From contig NZ_JADNBB010000005.1 of assembly GCF_015550595.1 (NCBI RefSeq), positions 62,001 to 126,000 on the forward strand: a stretch of 64,000 bases of DNA, given 5' to 3'. A program made the translations under genes and the position numbers. Below the pieces are notes generated by a model that was not told the origin of the DNA, searched no databases, and was given only the letters and a program-made list of their open reading frames with translations. Source of the DNA: Parabacteroides goldsteinii. Lineage in GTDB: Bacteria > Bacteroidota > Bacteroidia > Bacteroidales > Tannerellaceae. Below are positions 52,039 through 61,743 of the stretch, in pieces; within the stretch, counting starts at the first letter, position 1, and each line of letters starts with the position of its first letter.

Positions 52039-54877
52039 AATTTCGTATGTAGGTATGAAAAGCCAGGAGGTGGTTATAAAACCTATGGTAGAAGTGGTTT
52101 TGAAAACCAATTCCGAATTATTAGAAGAAGTAGTTGTTACTGGTTATGGCTCTTTTAAAAAGTCTACTTTCACCGGAGCTGCTTCTACGATGACAACGGA
52201 AAAGTTACAAGATATCCCAACCATGGCTATGGAGGATAAGCTGGCGGGAACTATTCCAGGGGTTCAAATTAGTTCATATTCCGGTGCACCAGGTGCTACG
52301 ACTTCAATTCGAATCCGCGGTATGGGATCAATGAATGCAGGAAATGATCCATTATATGTTATTGATGGTACTCCGGTACAATCGGGCAATATTAGTGCTT
52401 TTAATACTCCGAAAACAGGAGATGGCTATAATAGTACCGGTACAAATGTATTGGCAACTTTGAATACGAATGATATTGAATCTATTACTGTAATCAAGGA
52501 TGCGGCTGCTGCTTCCCTTTATGGCTCACGTGCTGCAAACGGCGTAATTGTTATTACTACTAAAAGAGGAGCAGCGGGAAAAACTCAGTTTAATTTCCGT
52601 AGTGACTGGGGATTTTCTAATATGGCTATAAATTATCGTCCTACACTTAATGGTGACGATCGTCGTGAAATGATTAAGTTCGGTTTGAAAAATTACTACA
52701 TGGATGAGGAAGGAATGTCTGCTGCACAAGCGGAATCGGCATTACTCGAGGATCTTGATTATTTTGCAACAAAACCTTCAAATGGTTGGACAGACTGGAA
52801 AGATATTTTGTTTAAAAATGGTAGTCATCAAAATTACGAAATTAGTGCTCAGGGAGGAAGTGAAAAAACGAAATTCTATACATCTCTGGCTTATGGTAAA
52901 CAAGATGGTATTACGGAACGCTCTGGACTGGAGCGTATGACTGGTAATGCAAATTTGTCTCATGAGGCGGGGCGTATAAAACTTGAGGCATCGACCTTGT
53001 TTTCGCGTATACATCAAAATATGACTAATGAAGGAACGTCTTTTGCAAGTCCGATCATGAATGCTTTTTGGACTGCATCACCTTCCACGGTACCTTATAA
53101 TGAAGACGGAACTTTTAGTTCGAACTTCCCTTTGACAGGTGGAGCGAATCCTGTTGAAACAAGTACATATAATTATGACCGCAATGATATAACCCGTTCG
53201 TTCAATACAGTTGCTGCAACTGTTACTATTTGGGACGAATTAAAATTGCGTGAAAAGATTGCCTACGATTATACTTCTTCTGTGGAATCTGTATGGTGGG
53301 ATCCACGTAGTAACGACGGCCGTTCTTCCAATGGTGTGTTTCAACGTTATAATCGGTCACTTGGAACATTAACCACACAAACTCAGTTGAGTTACATTAA
53401 AACATTTGCTCAGAAGCATAATGTAGATGCACTACTTGGTTTTGAAACAGAAGATTATACTGATTTATGGGTTTATACTCATGGTTCTCAGTATCCTGGT
53501 TATAAGAATGAAATTTCTAATGCAGGAGAAACTTCTTCAGATAGCAATCGCGACAAATCACGTTTAACATCTTTCCTTGGGCGTGTAAACTATAATTTTG
53601 ATAATAAATATTATGCAGGTGTTAGTTTTCGTCGTGATGGCAGCTCCCGTTTAGCAAGAAGCAACCGTTGGGGAAATTTCTGGTCGGTCTCCGGATCTTG
53701 GCGTTTTATGCAGGAATCATTCACGGAATCAATCAAAAATGTTTTAACTGATGGGAAATTGCGTTTGTCATATGGTGTTAATGGAACGCAACCTGATGAT
53801 TTTTATAGCTATATGACTAATATGTATAGGGCAGGTCAAATTTATAACGGACAGTCTGGTATGGGGATCATCGGTATCGGTAATCCGGATTTGAAATGGG
53901 AGAAAAATAAAGCTTTTAATATTGGTCTGGATTTGACATTATTGGAGCGTCTGAATTTTACGTTTGATTATTATACCCGTAAAACAAGTGATCTATTGAT
54001 GAACAAACGTATTTCATATATCCCCGGTTATTATGATCCGATCAGTTATGCCCCGACAACTTTACAAAATGTTGGATCATTAGAAAATAAAGGTGTTGAG
54101 TTTAGTTTAACTTCTACAAATATGCAAACACCAGATCTGGTTTGGACAACTACATTTAATATCGGACATAATAAGAATAAGCTGGCTAAATTAGATGGCA
54201 TTCAAACAGAAGAAATAGACGGTGCTTTGATACATCGTGTGGGTGAATCGTATTATTCTTATTATATGTTTGAATATGCAGGAGTGGATTCAAAGACTGG
54301 AAATGAGATGTATTATAAGAATGACGGAACAAACGAAACAACAACAAATGTTTCCGAAGCACAGAAAGTTATCGTTGGATACCATGATCCGAAAGTAGAA
54401 GGGGGATTGACTAATTTCCTGAAATGGAAATTTATAGATTTAAACCTGACATTAACTTATTCTTTAGGTGGACAAGCTTTGGATTATGCGACTTGGTTGC
54501 ATGATAATGGTGGTGACTATACAACGAATGGTGCTATTCCTTCATATTATAAATTGGAAAATATGTGGAAGCAGGAAGGAGATAATGCTAAGTTGCCTAA
54601 ATTTAAATATGGTAATACCCGTGTACTTTCATCACGTTGGTTAATGCCAACCGACTATCTTCGTGTTAAGAATTTGTCGTTAGGATTTTCTGCACCTAAG
54701 ACACTCTTATCTAAGAGTGGAGTTTCTAAAGCCAGAATCTATTTTTCTGCAAATAACCTGCTAACTTGGAAGTCAAAAGATTTGTTGGTTGATCCGGAGA
54801 TGCCGGTGGATGGCTTATGTACTTTTGAAATGCCGGCTTTGAGAACATATACATTTGGCATCGAAATAGGTTTTTAA
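52019..54877 (+). CDS. Silent SusC cassette 3, headless
   Basis: 952 codons from the core. The frame opens at 51995 with no ATG until 52055, inside the conserved domain, and no signal peptide. Begins SSAKTLVISYVGMKSQ, plug motif AAAASLYGSRAANGVIVITTKRG, barrel ending TYTFGIEIGF. With the constant head it would be about 1017 residues. Intact frame. Its SusD gene follows after 21 bp. Confidence 0.9.
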   Translation, partial: SSAKTLVISYVGMKSQEVVIKPMVEVVLKTNSELLEEVVVTGYGSFKKSTFTGAASTMTTEKLQDIPTMAMEDKLAGTIPGVQISSYSGAPGATTSIRIRGMGSMNAGNDPLYVIDGTPVQSGNISAFNTPKTGDGYNSTGTNVLATLNTNDIESITVIKDAAAASLYGSRAANGVIVITTKRGAAGKTQFNFRSDWGFSNMAINYRPTLNGDDRREMIKFGLKNYYMDEEGMSAAQAESALLEDLDYFATKPSNGWTDWKDILFKNGSHQNYEISAQGGSEKTKFYTSLAYGKQDGITERSGLERMTGNANLSHEAGRIKLEASTLFSRIHQNMTNEGTSFASPIMNAFWTASPSTVPYNEDGTFSSNFPLTGGANPVETSTYNYDRNDITRSFNTVAATVTIWDELKLREKIAYDYTSSVESVWWDPRSNDGRSSNGVFQRYNRSLGTLTTQTQLSYIKTFAQKHNVDALLGFETEDYTDLWVYTHGSQYPGYKNEISNAGETSSDSNRDKSRLTSFLGRVNYNFDNKYYAGVSFRRDGSSRLARSNRWGNFWSVSGSWRFMQESFTESIKNVLTDGKLRLSYGVNGTQPDDFYSYMTNMYRAGQIYNGQSGMGIIGIGNPDLKWEKNKAFNIGLDLTLLERLNFTFDYYTRKTSDLLMNKRISYIPGYYDPISYAPTTLQNVGSLENKGVEFSLTSTNMQTPDLVWTTTFNIGHNKNKLAKLDGIQTEEIDGALIHRVGESYYSYYMFEYAGVDSKTGNEMYYKNDGTNETTTNVSEAQKVIVGYHDPKVEGGLTNFLKWKFIDLNLTLTYSLGGQALDYATWLHDNGGDYTTNGAIPSYYKLENMWKQEGDNAKLPKFKYGNTRVLSSRWLMPTDYLRVKNLSLGFSAPKTLLSKSGVSKARIYFSANNLLTWKSKDLLVDPEMPVDGLCTFEMPALRTYTFGIEIGF

Positions 54878-54898
54878 TGATTAAAAAAAGATATAAGT

Positions 54899-56407
54899 AT
54901 GAAGAATATAATATATAAGGCATTGGTTGGTGCTACATTGGTAGCGGGCTTATCGTCGTGTGTCAATAACTGGCTCGATGTAGAGCCGGGCAATCAGGTA
55001 GAGGCAAATGAGGCTGTCACTACAAGTGCTGACCTTTCTTCTGTACGTGCTGGTATGTATCAGATGATAAAAGGAACTTCTAGTTTTAATGATTATTATG
55101 CTGCTCGTATGTTTTATTATGGGGAAGTACGTGGGGATGACATGCAATCTGATAAATCAGGAAGCCGTTCTCAGTTATGCTATAACATGACCTATTCAAC
55201 AGCTGATAATGCTCCGGATATTTGGCAGACTCCTTATGTGGTTATCGGACGTGCGAATCGAATCATTGAAGCTGCTGAAAGTGGATTGTTGACTGATAAG
55301 GAGGATGCAGCTGATATTATTGCACAGTATGCCGCAGAGGCTAAAGTGGCTCGCGCAATGGCACACTTTGATTTGGTTCGTGTTTATGGTAAAACCTATA
55401 CGGCTCCCGGTGCTCCGGTTTCTTTGGGTGTACCATTGGTTACTTCAGTGATGGATTCTGAAATTAAACTACCGAGAAATACAGTTGAAGAGGTCTATAC
55501 ACAAGTTGTTAAGGATTTGAATGATGCAATTGATTCTAATGCTTTGTCTGAAAAATCCACTCCTGGTTATATTAATTTATGGGCTGCTAAAGCTTTATTA
55601 GTCAGAGTTTACCTGACTCAGGGAGAAAATCGGAAAGCATTGGATGTTGCTGAAGATATTATTGAGAACTCACCTTATAAATTGTGGAAAAATGAAGAGT
55701 ATGTTGCTGCTTGGAGTAAGATCAGTGGAGTTCATCCGAATGAAATGATTTTTGAGATTGCTATAACTGGTTCTACAGACTGGACCGACCGTGAAGGAAT
55801 TGCATATTTGTATAATGAAGACGGATATGCAGATATAGTAGCTACTAAAAAGTTTCTGGATTTGCTGAATGAAGATCCGAATGATGTTCGTCATGGTGTT
55901 TTTCTGGCTCCGGCAACTGCTGACTATAAGAAGACTTATGGAACAAATACTGTGTTCCTGAATAAATATCCGGCAGATGGGTTGAGTGACTTGCGTTATA
56001 ATAATGTACCGCTACTTCGCTTGTCCGAGGTGTATCTGAATGGGGCAGAGGCAGCAGCAAAATTAGGTAATCAGAATGATAAAGCGACAGAATATCTGGA
56101 AGCCATTGTAAAGCGTGCTAATCCGGATAATACCGTACAAGGTACAACTATTACGGTTGATAGAGTGTTGTTGGAAAGAAGAAAAGAATTAATTGGTGAA
56201 GGCCATCGTTTCTTTGATTCAATGCGTAATAACGAGACGGTTGTTCGCTATACTTCTGCGGAAGACAGAGGTTGGCACTCAGCACTGAGAGAAGAGGCAC
56301 GTAGCTTTAGCCGTGATTTCTATAAGGTTTTACTTCCTATTCCCCAGGATGAACTAAATGCAAATCCGGCAATGAAGGGTCAGCAAAATCCCGGATATGG
56401 AGAATAA
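54899..56407 (+). CDS. SusD/RagB-family lipoprotein of cassette 3
   Basis: 502 residues. Signal peptide with lipobox at GLSSC, then VNNWLDVEPG. Family segments: VIGRANRIIEAAESG, EAKVARAMAHFDLVRVYGKTY, NLWAAKALLVRVYLTQGENRKALDVAEDII, LLRLSEVYLNGAEAAAKLGNQNDKATEYLEAIVKRAN and VLLERRKELIGEGHRFFDSMR. Presumably silent with its SusC. Confidence 0.93.
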   Translation: MKNIIYKALVGATLVAGLSSCVNNWLDVEPGNQVEANEAVTTSADLSSVRAGMYQMIKGTSSFNDYYAARMFYYGEVRGDDMQSDKSGSRSQLCYNMTYSTADNAPDIWQTPYVVIGRANRIIEAAESGLLTDKEDAADIIAQYAAEAKVARAMAHFDLVRVYGKTYTAPGAPVSLGVPLVTSVMDSEIKLPRNTVEEVYTQVVKDLNDAIDSNALSEKSTPGYINLWAAKALLVRVYLTQGENRKALDVAEDIIENSPYKLWKNEEYVAAWSKISGVHPNEMIFEIAITGSTDWTDREGIAYLYNEDGYADIVATKKFLDLLNEDPNDVRHGVFLAPATADYKKTYGTNTVFLNKYPADGLSDLRYNNVPLLRLSEVYLNGAEAAAKLGNQNDKATEYLEAIVKRANPDNTVQGTTITVDRVLLERRKELIGEGHRFFDSMRNNETVVRYTSAEDRGWHSALREEARSFSRDFYKVLLPIPQDELNANPAMKGQQNPGYGE

Positions 56408-56450
56408 TCCAGATGTAGTATTCAAGTCATGTTTCTAGCATGCTGTAAAT

Positions 56451-56490
56451 AAATACCCGATAAAGTTCTATTAATCTTTATCGGGTATTT
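56451..56490 (+). terminator. Terminator of cassette 3
   Basis: AAATACCCGATAAAG pairs with CTTTATCGGGTATTT over 15 perfect bp with a 10-nt loop, 43 bp after the SusD stop. It has little T-run but is a very stable stem. Confidence 0.75.
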
Positions 56491-56889
56491 ATATATTGGG
56501 GGATCTGTTAAAATAGTGTCGGTCTAATTTTGACTTTATCTATCACTAAGCAACACTTTTTTATTTTTTTTCTTTCTATCACTAAAAAAATGAATCTTCT
56601 ATGTTTCACTTTCTGAACCAATTACGTTTTTTGTGAATTTTAGTTCCCTTTTTGGGTAGTCTCTTCTTGTTTTTTGTTTTTTATGATTGGTAAGTCTCTT
56701 TTATCTTTGTAACCGAAAAGAAGAGCAGCAGCAACAGAATCGGTTGTTTTTTAAGGCAGGTCGGAGTATTCGCCAAATTTTGTCGGAACTCCGGTAAATA
56801 TGTGATAACAAACTTTTAGTTTGTCTTATACGAAAGAAAGAACTTATTGTCGTTCCTTCGTGTTTCATTCAGAAAATAAAATATATATC
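56491..56889 (+). promoter_or_regulatory. Long leader of the recombinase gene with promoter and hairpins
   Basis: A -7 box TATCTTTG (56702-56709) predicts a leader of about 175 nt, unusually long here. In it, AACCGA (56711-56716) can pair with TCGGTT (56740-56745) followed by GTTTTTT, like an attenuator. CGGAGT (56762-56767) pairs with ACTCCG (56788-56793), and ACAAAC-TTTTA-GTTTGT (56808-56824) is a palindrome. T-rich spacer precedes the promoter; no gene there. Confidence 0.45.
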
Positions 56890-58053
56890 ATGGAAAAAGT
56901 AATTTACAACTTGGTGTTTAACCGTAAGAAACTGTTAAACTCAGAAGGGAAAGCTTTGATTCAGGTAGAGGCCTATCTGAACAAGCAGAAGAAGTATTTT
57001 TCAACAAAGGTTTATATTAAGCCTTATCAGTGGGACGCAAAGAGAAAAGCTGTAAAGAATCATCCAAATATGGAGTCTCTGAATCAGTATCTGTCTAATT
57101 TTGTTGCGGAATTAGAACAACTGGAGCTTGAAATAGTCCATAGTGGCAAGGAATTTTCATTGAATGATCTGAAAGAGAAACCTGAGGCTGGTCAGACTTC
57201 TTTTTCTCTGTTTATGCTAAATGAGATTAAACAGAGTAATCTGAAACCGTCAACGATGAAAAATCATTTTTCAACATTGCAGGTTCTTTCATCTTACCAG
57301 GCGGAAGTTAGTTTTAACGACTTAAGTTATAATTTTCTTTGCGATTTTGAGCATTTCCTGTTGGTACATAAGTATCACCGGAATACGATCGCCAAACATA
57401 TGAAACATCTGAAACGTTATATCAATCTGGCGATCAATAAAGATTTATTCGATTTGCATCGGTATCCTTTCCGTAAATACAAGATCAAATATATGGAAAG
57501 TAAAAGATCTCATCTTACTCCGGAAGAGCTGGAGCAATTGGAGAGTCTTAACCTAAAGGGGCGTCGTACACTTCAGCGGACTTTGGATATGTTTCTGTTT
57601 AGTTGTTATACTGGACTTCGTTTTTCGGATATAGTAAGTATAACAAGAGAAAATTTTCTTTGCATAGAAGATAAAATATGGTTGATCTACTCTTCTATTA
57701 AGACTGATGTAAATGTACGTTTACCTTTGTTTTTGTTGTTTGATGGAAAGTCGCTACCGATTTATGAGCGGTATAAGAATAATCCATGGACCTTGTTTGA
57801 TATGCCTGCTTCTTCAAATTCGAATGTGAATAAGCAACTTCGCCGGATTTGTAAGATGGCTCATATAGATAAGAAAGTTTCATTCCACACAGCCAGGCAT
57901 ACGAATGCTACATTATTATTATATAATGGAGCAAATATAACAACTGTGCAGAAACTTCTGGGGCATAAAAGCGTACGAACAACAGAAATATATAGTAATA
58001 TTATGGATATGACAGTTGTGCGTGACCTTTCCAGCCTGACAGGCATTAAATAA
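56890..58053 (+). CDS. Tyrosine-type site-specific recombinase, likely shufflon invertase
   Basis: 387 residues from the ATG at 56890, chosen because it matches the family start (MEKVIYNLVFNRKKLLNSEG); the frame upstream lies in the leader. Arm-type DNA-binding domain about 1-95, SAM-like core-binding domain about 100-200, catalytic domain 205-387. Catalytic residues are all present: Arg244 (TGLRFSD), Lys271, His333 and Arg336 (HTARH), His359 (LLGHKS) and Tyr368 (TEIYSN). It lies directly beyond cassette 3, on the same strand, with its own promoter. There are no phage or conjugation genes, so inversion at the SusC cores is its most likely task. Confidence 0.92.
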   Translation: MEKVIYNLVFNRKKLLNSEGKALIQVEAYLNKQKKYFSTKVYIKPYQWDAKRKAVKNHPNMESLNQYLSNFVAELEQLELEIVHSGKEFSLNDLKEKPEAGQTSFSLFMLNEIKQSNLKPSTMKNHFSTLQVLSSYQAEVSFNDLSYNFLCDFEHFLLVHKYHRNTIAKHMKHLKRYINLAINKDLFDLHRYPFRKYKIKYMESKRSHLTPEELEQLESLNLKGRRTLQRTLDMFLFSCYTGLRFSDIVSITRENFLCIEDKIWLIYSSIKTDVNVRLPLFLLFDGKSLPIYERYKNNPWTLFDMPASSNSNVNKQLRRICKMAHIDKKVSFHTARHTNATLLLYNGANITTVQKLLGHKSVRTTEIYSNIMDMTVVRDLSSLTGIK

Positions 58054-58278
58054 TTATACGAAAATGGCATTAGGGAACGTAGGAAATGTATTATGAATTT
58101 TTCTGTGTTCTCTAATGTGTGCTGACAAAATGATACAATATGCCTGGTAATGTCCAGGTGTGTATGTGGTGTGTCTTGCTTTTTGTTATAAAATACTGCT
58201 TTCAAACATTATAATTCCTTGATATTTTTACGGTATTTATGCTTTGAAAAGTAAATAAAATATCCGACTTTTGTCTGC

Positions 58279-59550
58279 ATGATGAGTCAACCTTTAGCAG
58301 AAAGATTACGTCCAAAGACGTTGGATGATTATATCGGACAAAAACACCTTGTCGGACAAGGCGCTGTATTAAGGAAAATGATTGATGCAGGACGTATACC
58401 CTCATTTATTCTTTGGGGACCTCCGGGAGTGGGGAAGACGACGTTGGCACAAATCATTTCCAATAAACTGGAAGCCCCTTTCTATACTTTGAGTGCGATC
58501 AGTTCGGGGGTGAAGGATGTACGTGATGTAATAGAAAAAGCAAAAGGAAATCGCTTTTTCAATACCGTATCTCCGATTTTATTTATTGATGAAATACATC
58601 GTTTCAGTAAATCCCAGCAGGATTCTTTGTTGAATGCTGTAGAAACGGGAGTTGTAACGTTGATTGGAGCAACAACGGAGAATCCTTCTTTTGAAGTTAT
58701 TCGTCCGCTATTATCCAGATGTCAGGTCTATGTTCTGAAGTCGCTGGATAAAAGCGATTTGCTTACATTGTTGAATAAAGCAGTCAAAGAAGACTTTATA
58801 CTGAAGGAGAAAGATATCCAGTTGAAAGAAACGGATGCCATGTTGCGCTATTCCGGTGGTGATGCCAGAAAGCTTCTGAATATCCTGGAGTTGGTTGTCT
58901 CTGCCGAAGAGACGGATAAGATAGAAATAACTGATGAAAGGGTTGTAGAGCGTTTGCAGGAGAATCCGGCAGCTTATGATAAAGGCGGTGAAATGCATTA
59001 TGATATAATTTCAGCTTTTATCAAATCGATTCGGGGAAGTGATCCTGACGGTGCTATTTACTGGCTGGCCCGTATGGTGGCAGGAGGGGAGGATCCGGAG
59101 TTTATCGCCCGTCGGCTTGTGATTTCAGCAGCCGAAGATATCGGCTTGGCTAATCCGAATGCCCTGTTATTGGCAAATGCCTGTTTTGATGCTTTGAAGA
59201 AAATCGGTTGGCCTGAAGGACGGATCATCTTAGCGGAGACGACTGTTTATCTGGCTAGTAGCCCTAAAAGTAATTCGGCTTATATGGCAATAAACGATGC
59301 GCTGGCATTGGTGGAACGTACCGGTAACCTGCCTGTCCCGCTTCATCTGCGTAATGCACCGACAGCTTTGATGAAAGAGCTGGATTACGGCAAAGAGTAT
59401 AAATATGCTCATGATTATAAAGATAACTTTGTTAAACAGGAGTATTTGCCTAAAGAAGTGCTTAATCAACGTTTCTGGAAAGGGCAGAATAATCCGGCGG
59501 AACAAAAACTGGTCGAGCAAATGAGAAAGCTGTGGGGAGACCGGTTTTGA
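58279..59550 (+). CDS. rarA: Replication-associated recombination ATPase RarA/MgsA
   Basis: 423 residues. AAA+ module with Walker A GPPGVGKTT (about 48-56), Walker B FIDEIHRF, sensor 1 IGATTENPSFEV and arginine finger region LLSRC. The C-terminal tetramerisation domain contains IKSIRGSDPDGAIYWLARMVAGGEDPEFIARRLVISAAEDIGLANP, a strong family signature. It acts at stalled replication forks. Starts at 58279 with MSQPLAERLRPKTLDDYIGQ (preceded by one Met), typical of the family. Monocistronic. Confidence 0.96.
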   Translation: MMSQPLAERLRPKTLDDYIGQKHLVGQGAVLRKMIDAGRIPSFILWGPPGVGKTTLAQIISNKLEAPFYTLSAISSGVKDVRDVIEKAKGNRFFNTVSPILFIDEIHRFSKSQQDSLLNAVETGVVTLIGATTENPSFEVIRPLLSRCQVYVLKSLDKSDLLTLLNKAVKEDFILKEKDIQLKETDAMLRYSGGDARKLLNILELVVSAEETDKIEITDERVVERLQENPAAYDKGGEMHYDIISAFIKSIRGSDPDGAIYWLARMVAGGEDPEFIARRLVISAAEDIGLANPNALLLANACFDALKKIGWPEGRIILAETTVYLASSPKSNSAYMAINDALALVERTGNLPVPLHLRNAPTALMKELDYGKEYKYAHDYKDNFVKQEYLPKEVLNQRFWKGQNNPAEQKLVEQMRKLWGDRF

Positions 59551-59737
59551 TAATTGACAATTAATAATTGAAAAAGGAAGAACTACTGTATAAAAGATGT
59601 TAGAAAAGAGGTAAATGTTGCTTTTTGCTAATAATTTATACTTTTTGATTTCTTCATTTCAATTAAATTCGTACATTAGCCGCCTGTTTTAAAAAACACG
59701 TTACTTAAATAATATATAACATTAAAAAGAAATTGAT

Positions 59738-60805
59738 ATGAAGAAGCACAATTTTTCTGCAGGACCTTCTATTCTGAGCGAATACACGATTAAAAATGCA
59801 GCAGCAGCTGTTGAAAATTTCGCAGGTACAGGGTTATCGATTCTTGAAGTATCTCATAGAGGTAAAGAATTTGTTGCAGTAAACGACGAAGCCAGAGCAT
59901 TGATTAAAGAACTTCTGGATGTTCCGGCTGGTTACGAGGTTGTATTTCTGGGCGGTGGTGCCAGCATGCAGTTCTGTATGGTTCCTTTCAACTTGCTGAA
60001 TAAGAAAGCTTCTTATCTGGATACCGGAACATGGGCCTCTAATGCGATCAAAGAAGCTAAGTTGTTCGGAGAAGTAGACGTTGTCGCTTCTTCAAAAGAT
60101 GCAAACTATACTTTTATCCCGAAAGGTTATCAAGTAGCTGAAGATTCGGATTATTTCCATTTTACATCCAATAATACGATCTATGGTACGGAAATGCGTT
60201 ACGATCCGGATATGAAGGTTCGTTTGGTGTCTGATATGTCTTCTGACATTTTCTCCCGTCCGATCGATATCTCCAAATATGATATTATTTATGCCGGTGC
60301 CCAGAAGAACCTGGCTCCTGCAGGTGTAACATTGGCTATTGTACGTACGGATGCTTTGGGGCATGTAGATCGTGCCATCCCTACTATGTTGAATTACAAT
60401 ACGCACATCAAGAAAGATTCTATGTTTAATACGCCTCCTGTATTCCCTATTTTTGCAGCTCTGCAAACATTGAAATGGTATAAGGAACTGGGCGGTGTAG
60501 CTGCTATCGAAAAGATGAACCTTGAAAAAGCAGCTATCCTTTATGATGAAATTGACCGTAATAAATTATTCAAAGGTACTGCCGCTGTAGAAGACCGTTC
60601 TATTATGAACGTTTGCTTCGTAATGAACGACGAATATAAAGAACTGGAAGAAGAATTCAGTAAATTCGCCTCTGCTGCCGGTATGGTAGGTATTAAAGGA
60701 CACCGTTCAGTAGGCGGATTCCGTGCTTCTCTTTATAACGCGATGCCTAAGGCCAGTGTGGAAGCTTTGGTTGCTACAATGAAAGAATTTGAAAAACAGC
60801 ATTAA
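59738..60805 (+). CDS. serC: Phosphoserine aminotransferase
   Basis: 355 residues. Class V PLP-dependent aminotransferase; starts [20 protein letters not shown]. The PLP lysine is in [15 protein letters not shown] (about residue 191). Ends [26 protein letters not shown]. It converts 3-phosphohydroxypyruvate and glutamate to phosphoserine, and acts in pyridoxal synthesis in some bacteria. Two base pairs before serA, so the second and first steps of serine synthesis are co-expressed. Confidence 0.96.
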   Translation: MKKHNFSAGPSILSEYTIKNAAAAVENFAGTGLSILEVSHRGKEFVAVNDEARALIKELLDVPAGYEVVFLGGGASMQFCMVPFNLLNKKASYLDTGTWASNAIKEAKLFGEVDVVASSKDANYTFIPKGYQVAEDSDYFHFTSNNTIYGTEMRYDPDMKVRLVSDMSSDIFSRPIDISKYDIIYAGAQKNLAPAGVTLAIVRTDALGHVDRAIPTMLNYNTHIKKDSMFNTPPVFPIFAALQTLKWYKELGGVAAIEKMNLEKAAILYDEIDRNKLFKGTAAVEDRSIMNVCFVMNDEYKELEEEFSKFASAAGMVGIKGHRSVGGFRASLYNAMPKASVEALVATMKEFEKQH

Positions 60806-60807
60806 TC

Positions 60808-61731
60808 ATGACAAAGGTATTAGTTGCTACAGATAAACCTTTCGCTGCGATAGCAGTGAAAGGTATCCGTGAAGTGGTGGAAGCTGCAGGTTACGAACTG
60901 GCTCTTCTGGAAAAGTATACGGACAAAGCTCAATTACTGGATGCTGTAAAAGATGCGAATGCAGTTATTATCCGCAGTGATATTATCGATGCTCCTGTGT
61001 TGGATGCTGCTAAAGAACTGAAGATTGTTGTTCGTGCCGGTGCCGGTTACGATAATGTAGACCTGGCTGCTGCTACGGCTCATAATGTATGTGTAATGAA
61101 TACTCCGGGACAGAATTCCAATGCCGTGGCTGAACTTGTTTTCGGTATGCTGGTTTATGCTGTCAGAAATTTCTATAACGGAACTTCCGGTACAGAACTG
61201 ATGGGTAAGAAACTCGGTATCCTGGCCTATGGTAATGTCGGACGCAATGTTGCCCGCGTTGCCAAAGGGTTTGGTATGGATGTATATGCTTATGACGCAT
61301 TTTGTCCGGCAGAGGTAATTGAAAAAGATGGTGTCAAAGCGGTTGCTTCTACTGTCGACTTGTTCAAAACCTGTCAGATTGTTTCTCTTCATATCCCGGC
61401 AACGGCTGAAACAAAAGGTTCTATCAATTTTGAATTGATGAACTCTATGCCTAAAGGAGCTATTGTTATCAATACAGCCCGTAAAGAGGTGATTGACGAA
61501 GCAGGTTTGACCAAGATGATGGAAGAACGTCCTGACTTTAAGTATATTACAGATATTAAGCCTGCTATCGATGCAGACTTGGCTGCCAAATATCCGGATC
61601 GTTACTTTGCTACTCCTAAAAAGATGGGTGCACAGACTGCCGAAGCAAATATCAATGCCGGTATTGCTGCTGCAAAACAAATCGTGGATTTCATTCAGAA
61701 TGGTAACGAGAAGTTCAGAGTTAATAAATAA
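60808..61731 (+). CDS. serA: D-3-phosphoglycerate dehydrogenase, short Lys-type
   Basis: 307 residues, lacking the C-terminal ACT domain of the regulated enzyme, so no serine feedback is expected. Rossmann motif GKKLGILAYGNVGRNVARV (near 150), catalytic Arg in NTARKEVIDEAGL region and Glu nearby. Where most D-2-hydroxyacid dehydrogenases have the catalytic His (TPHxG), this has TPKKMGAQTAEAN, Lys271/272. I recall such K-type enzymes from Bacteroidales and Entamoeba. It catalyses the first step of serine synthesis. Between serC and the DUF1015 gene. Confidence 0.92.
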   Translation: MTKVLVATDKPFAAIAVKGIREVVEAAGYELALLEKYTDKAQLLDAVKDANAVIIRSDIIDAPVLDAAKELKIVVRAGAGYDNVDLAAATAHNVCVMNTPGQNSNAVAELVFGMLVYAVRNFYNGTSGTELMGKKLGILAYGNVGRNVARVAKGFGMDVYAYDAFCPAEVIEKDGVKAVASTVDLFKTCQIVSLHIPATAETKGSINFELMNSMPKGAIVINTARKEVIDEAGLTKMMEERPDFKYITDIKPAIDADLAAKYPDRYFATPKKMGAQTAEANINAGIAAAKQIVDFIQNGNEKFRVNK

Positions 61732-61743
61732 ATCCGCAACATT

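Larger units (their letters stand above)
35113..58053. other. SusC/SusD shufflon: one expressed pair, three silent pairs, one tyrosine recombinase
   Basis: Four SusC/SusD pairs are arranged around one promoter. The left pair (minus strand, 39920 down to 35113) is complete. The three pairs to its right (plus strand) lack the signal peptide and the first part of the carboxypeptidase-regulatory-like domain, each beginning at the same 20-bp core AGTTCTGCAAAGACTYTGGT. The core is in the same reading frame in all four, and flanking DNA upstream of it is unrelated to the head gene. The head-gene core (39706-39725) is inverted with respect to the silent cores. A tyrosine recombinase gene closes the locus. 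I recall SusC/SusD inversion systems in Bacteroides fragilis driven by a recombinase named Tsr0667; this locus appears to be of that type. Confidence 0.85.

Noticed and set aside
35113-58053. The three headless SusC genes as ordinary pseudogenes
   Set aside because: They all break at the same codon and the same 20-bp core, have no internal stops or frameshifts, and face an intact head in inverted orientation. Random decay would not give this.
56890-58053. Recombinase as part of an integrated phage or conjugative element
   Set aside because: No phage, mobilisation or conjugation genes and no tRNA-linked attachment site nearby; housekeeping genes follow directly.
60934-61680. 248-codon minus-strand frame opposite serA
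   Set aside because: Fully inside a conserved plus-strand enzyme gene; composition rich in His, Cys and Ser, typical of an antisense shadow.
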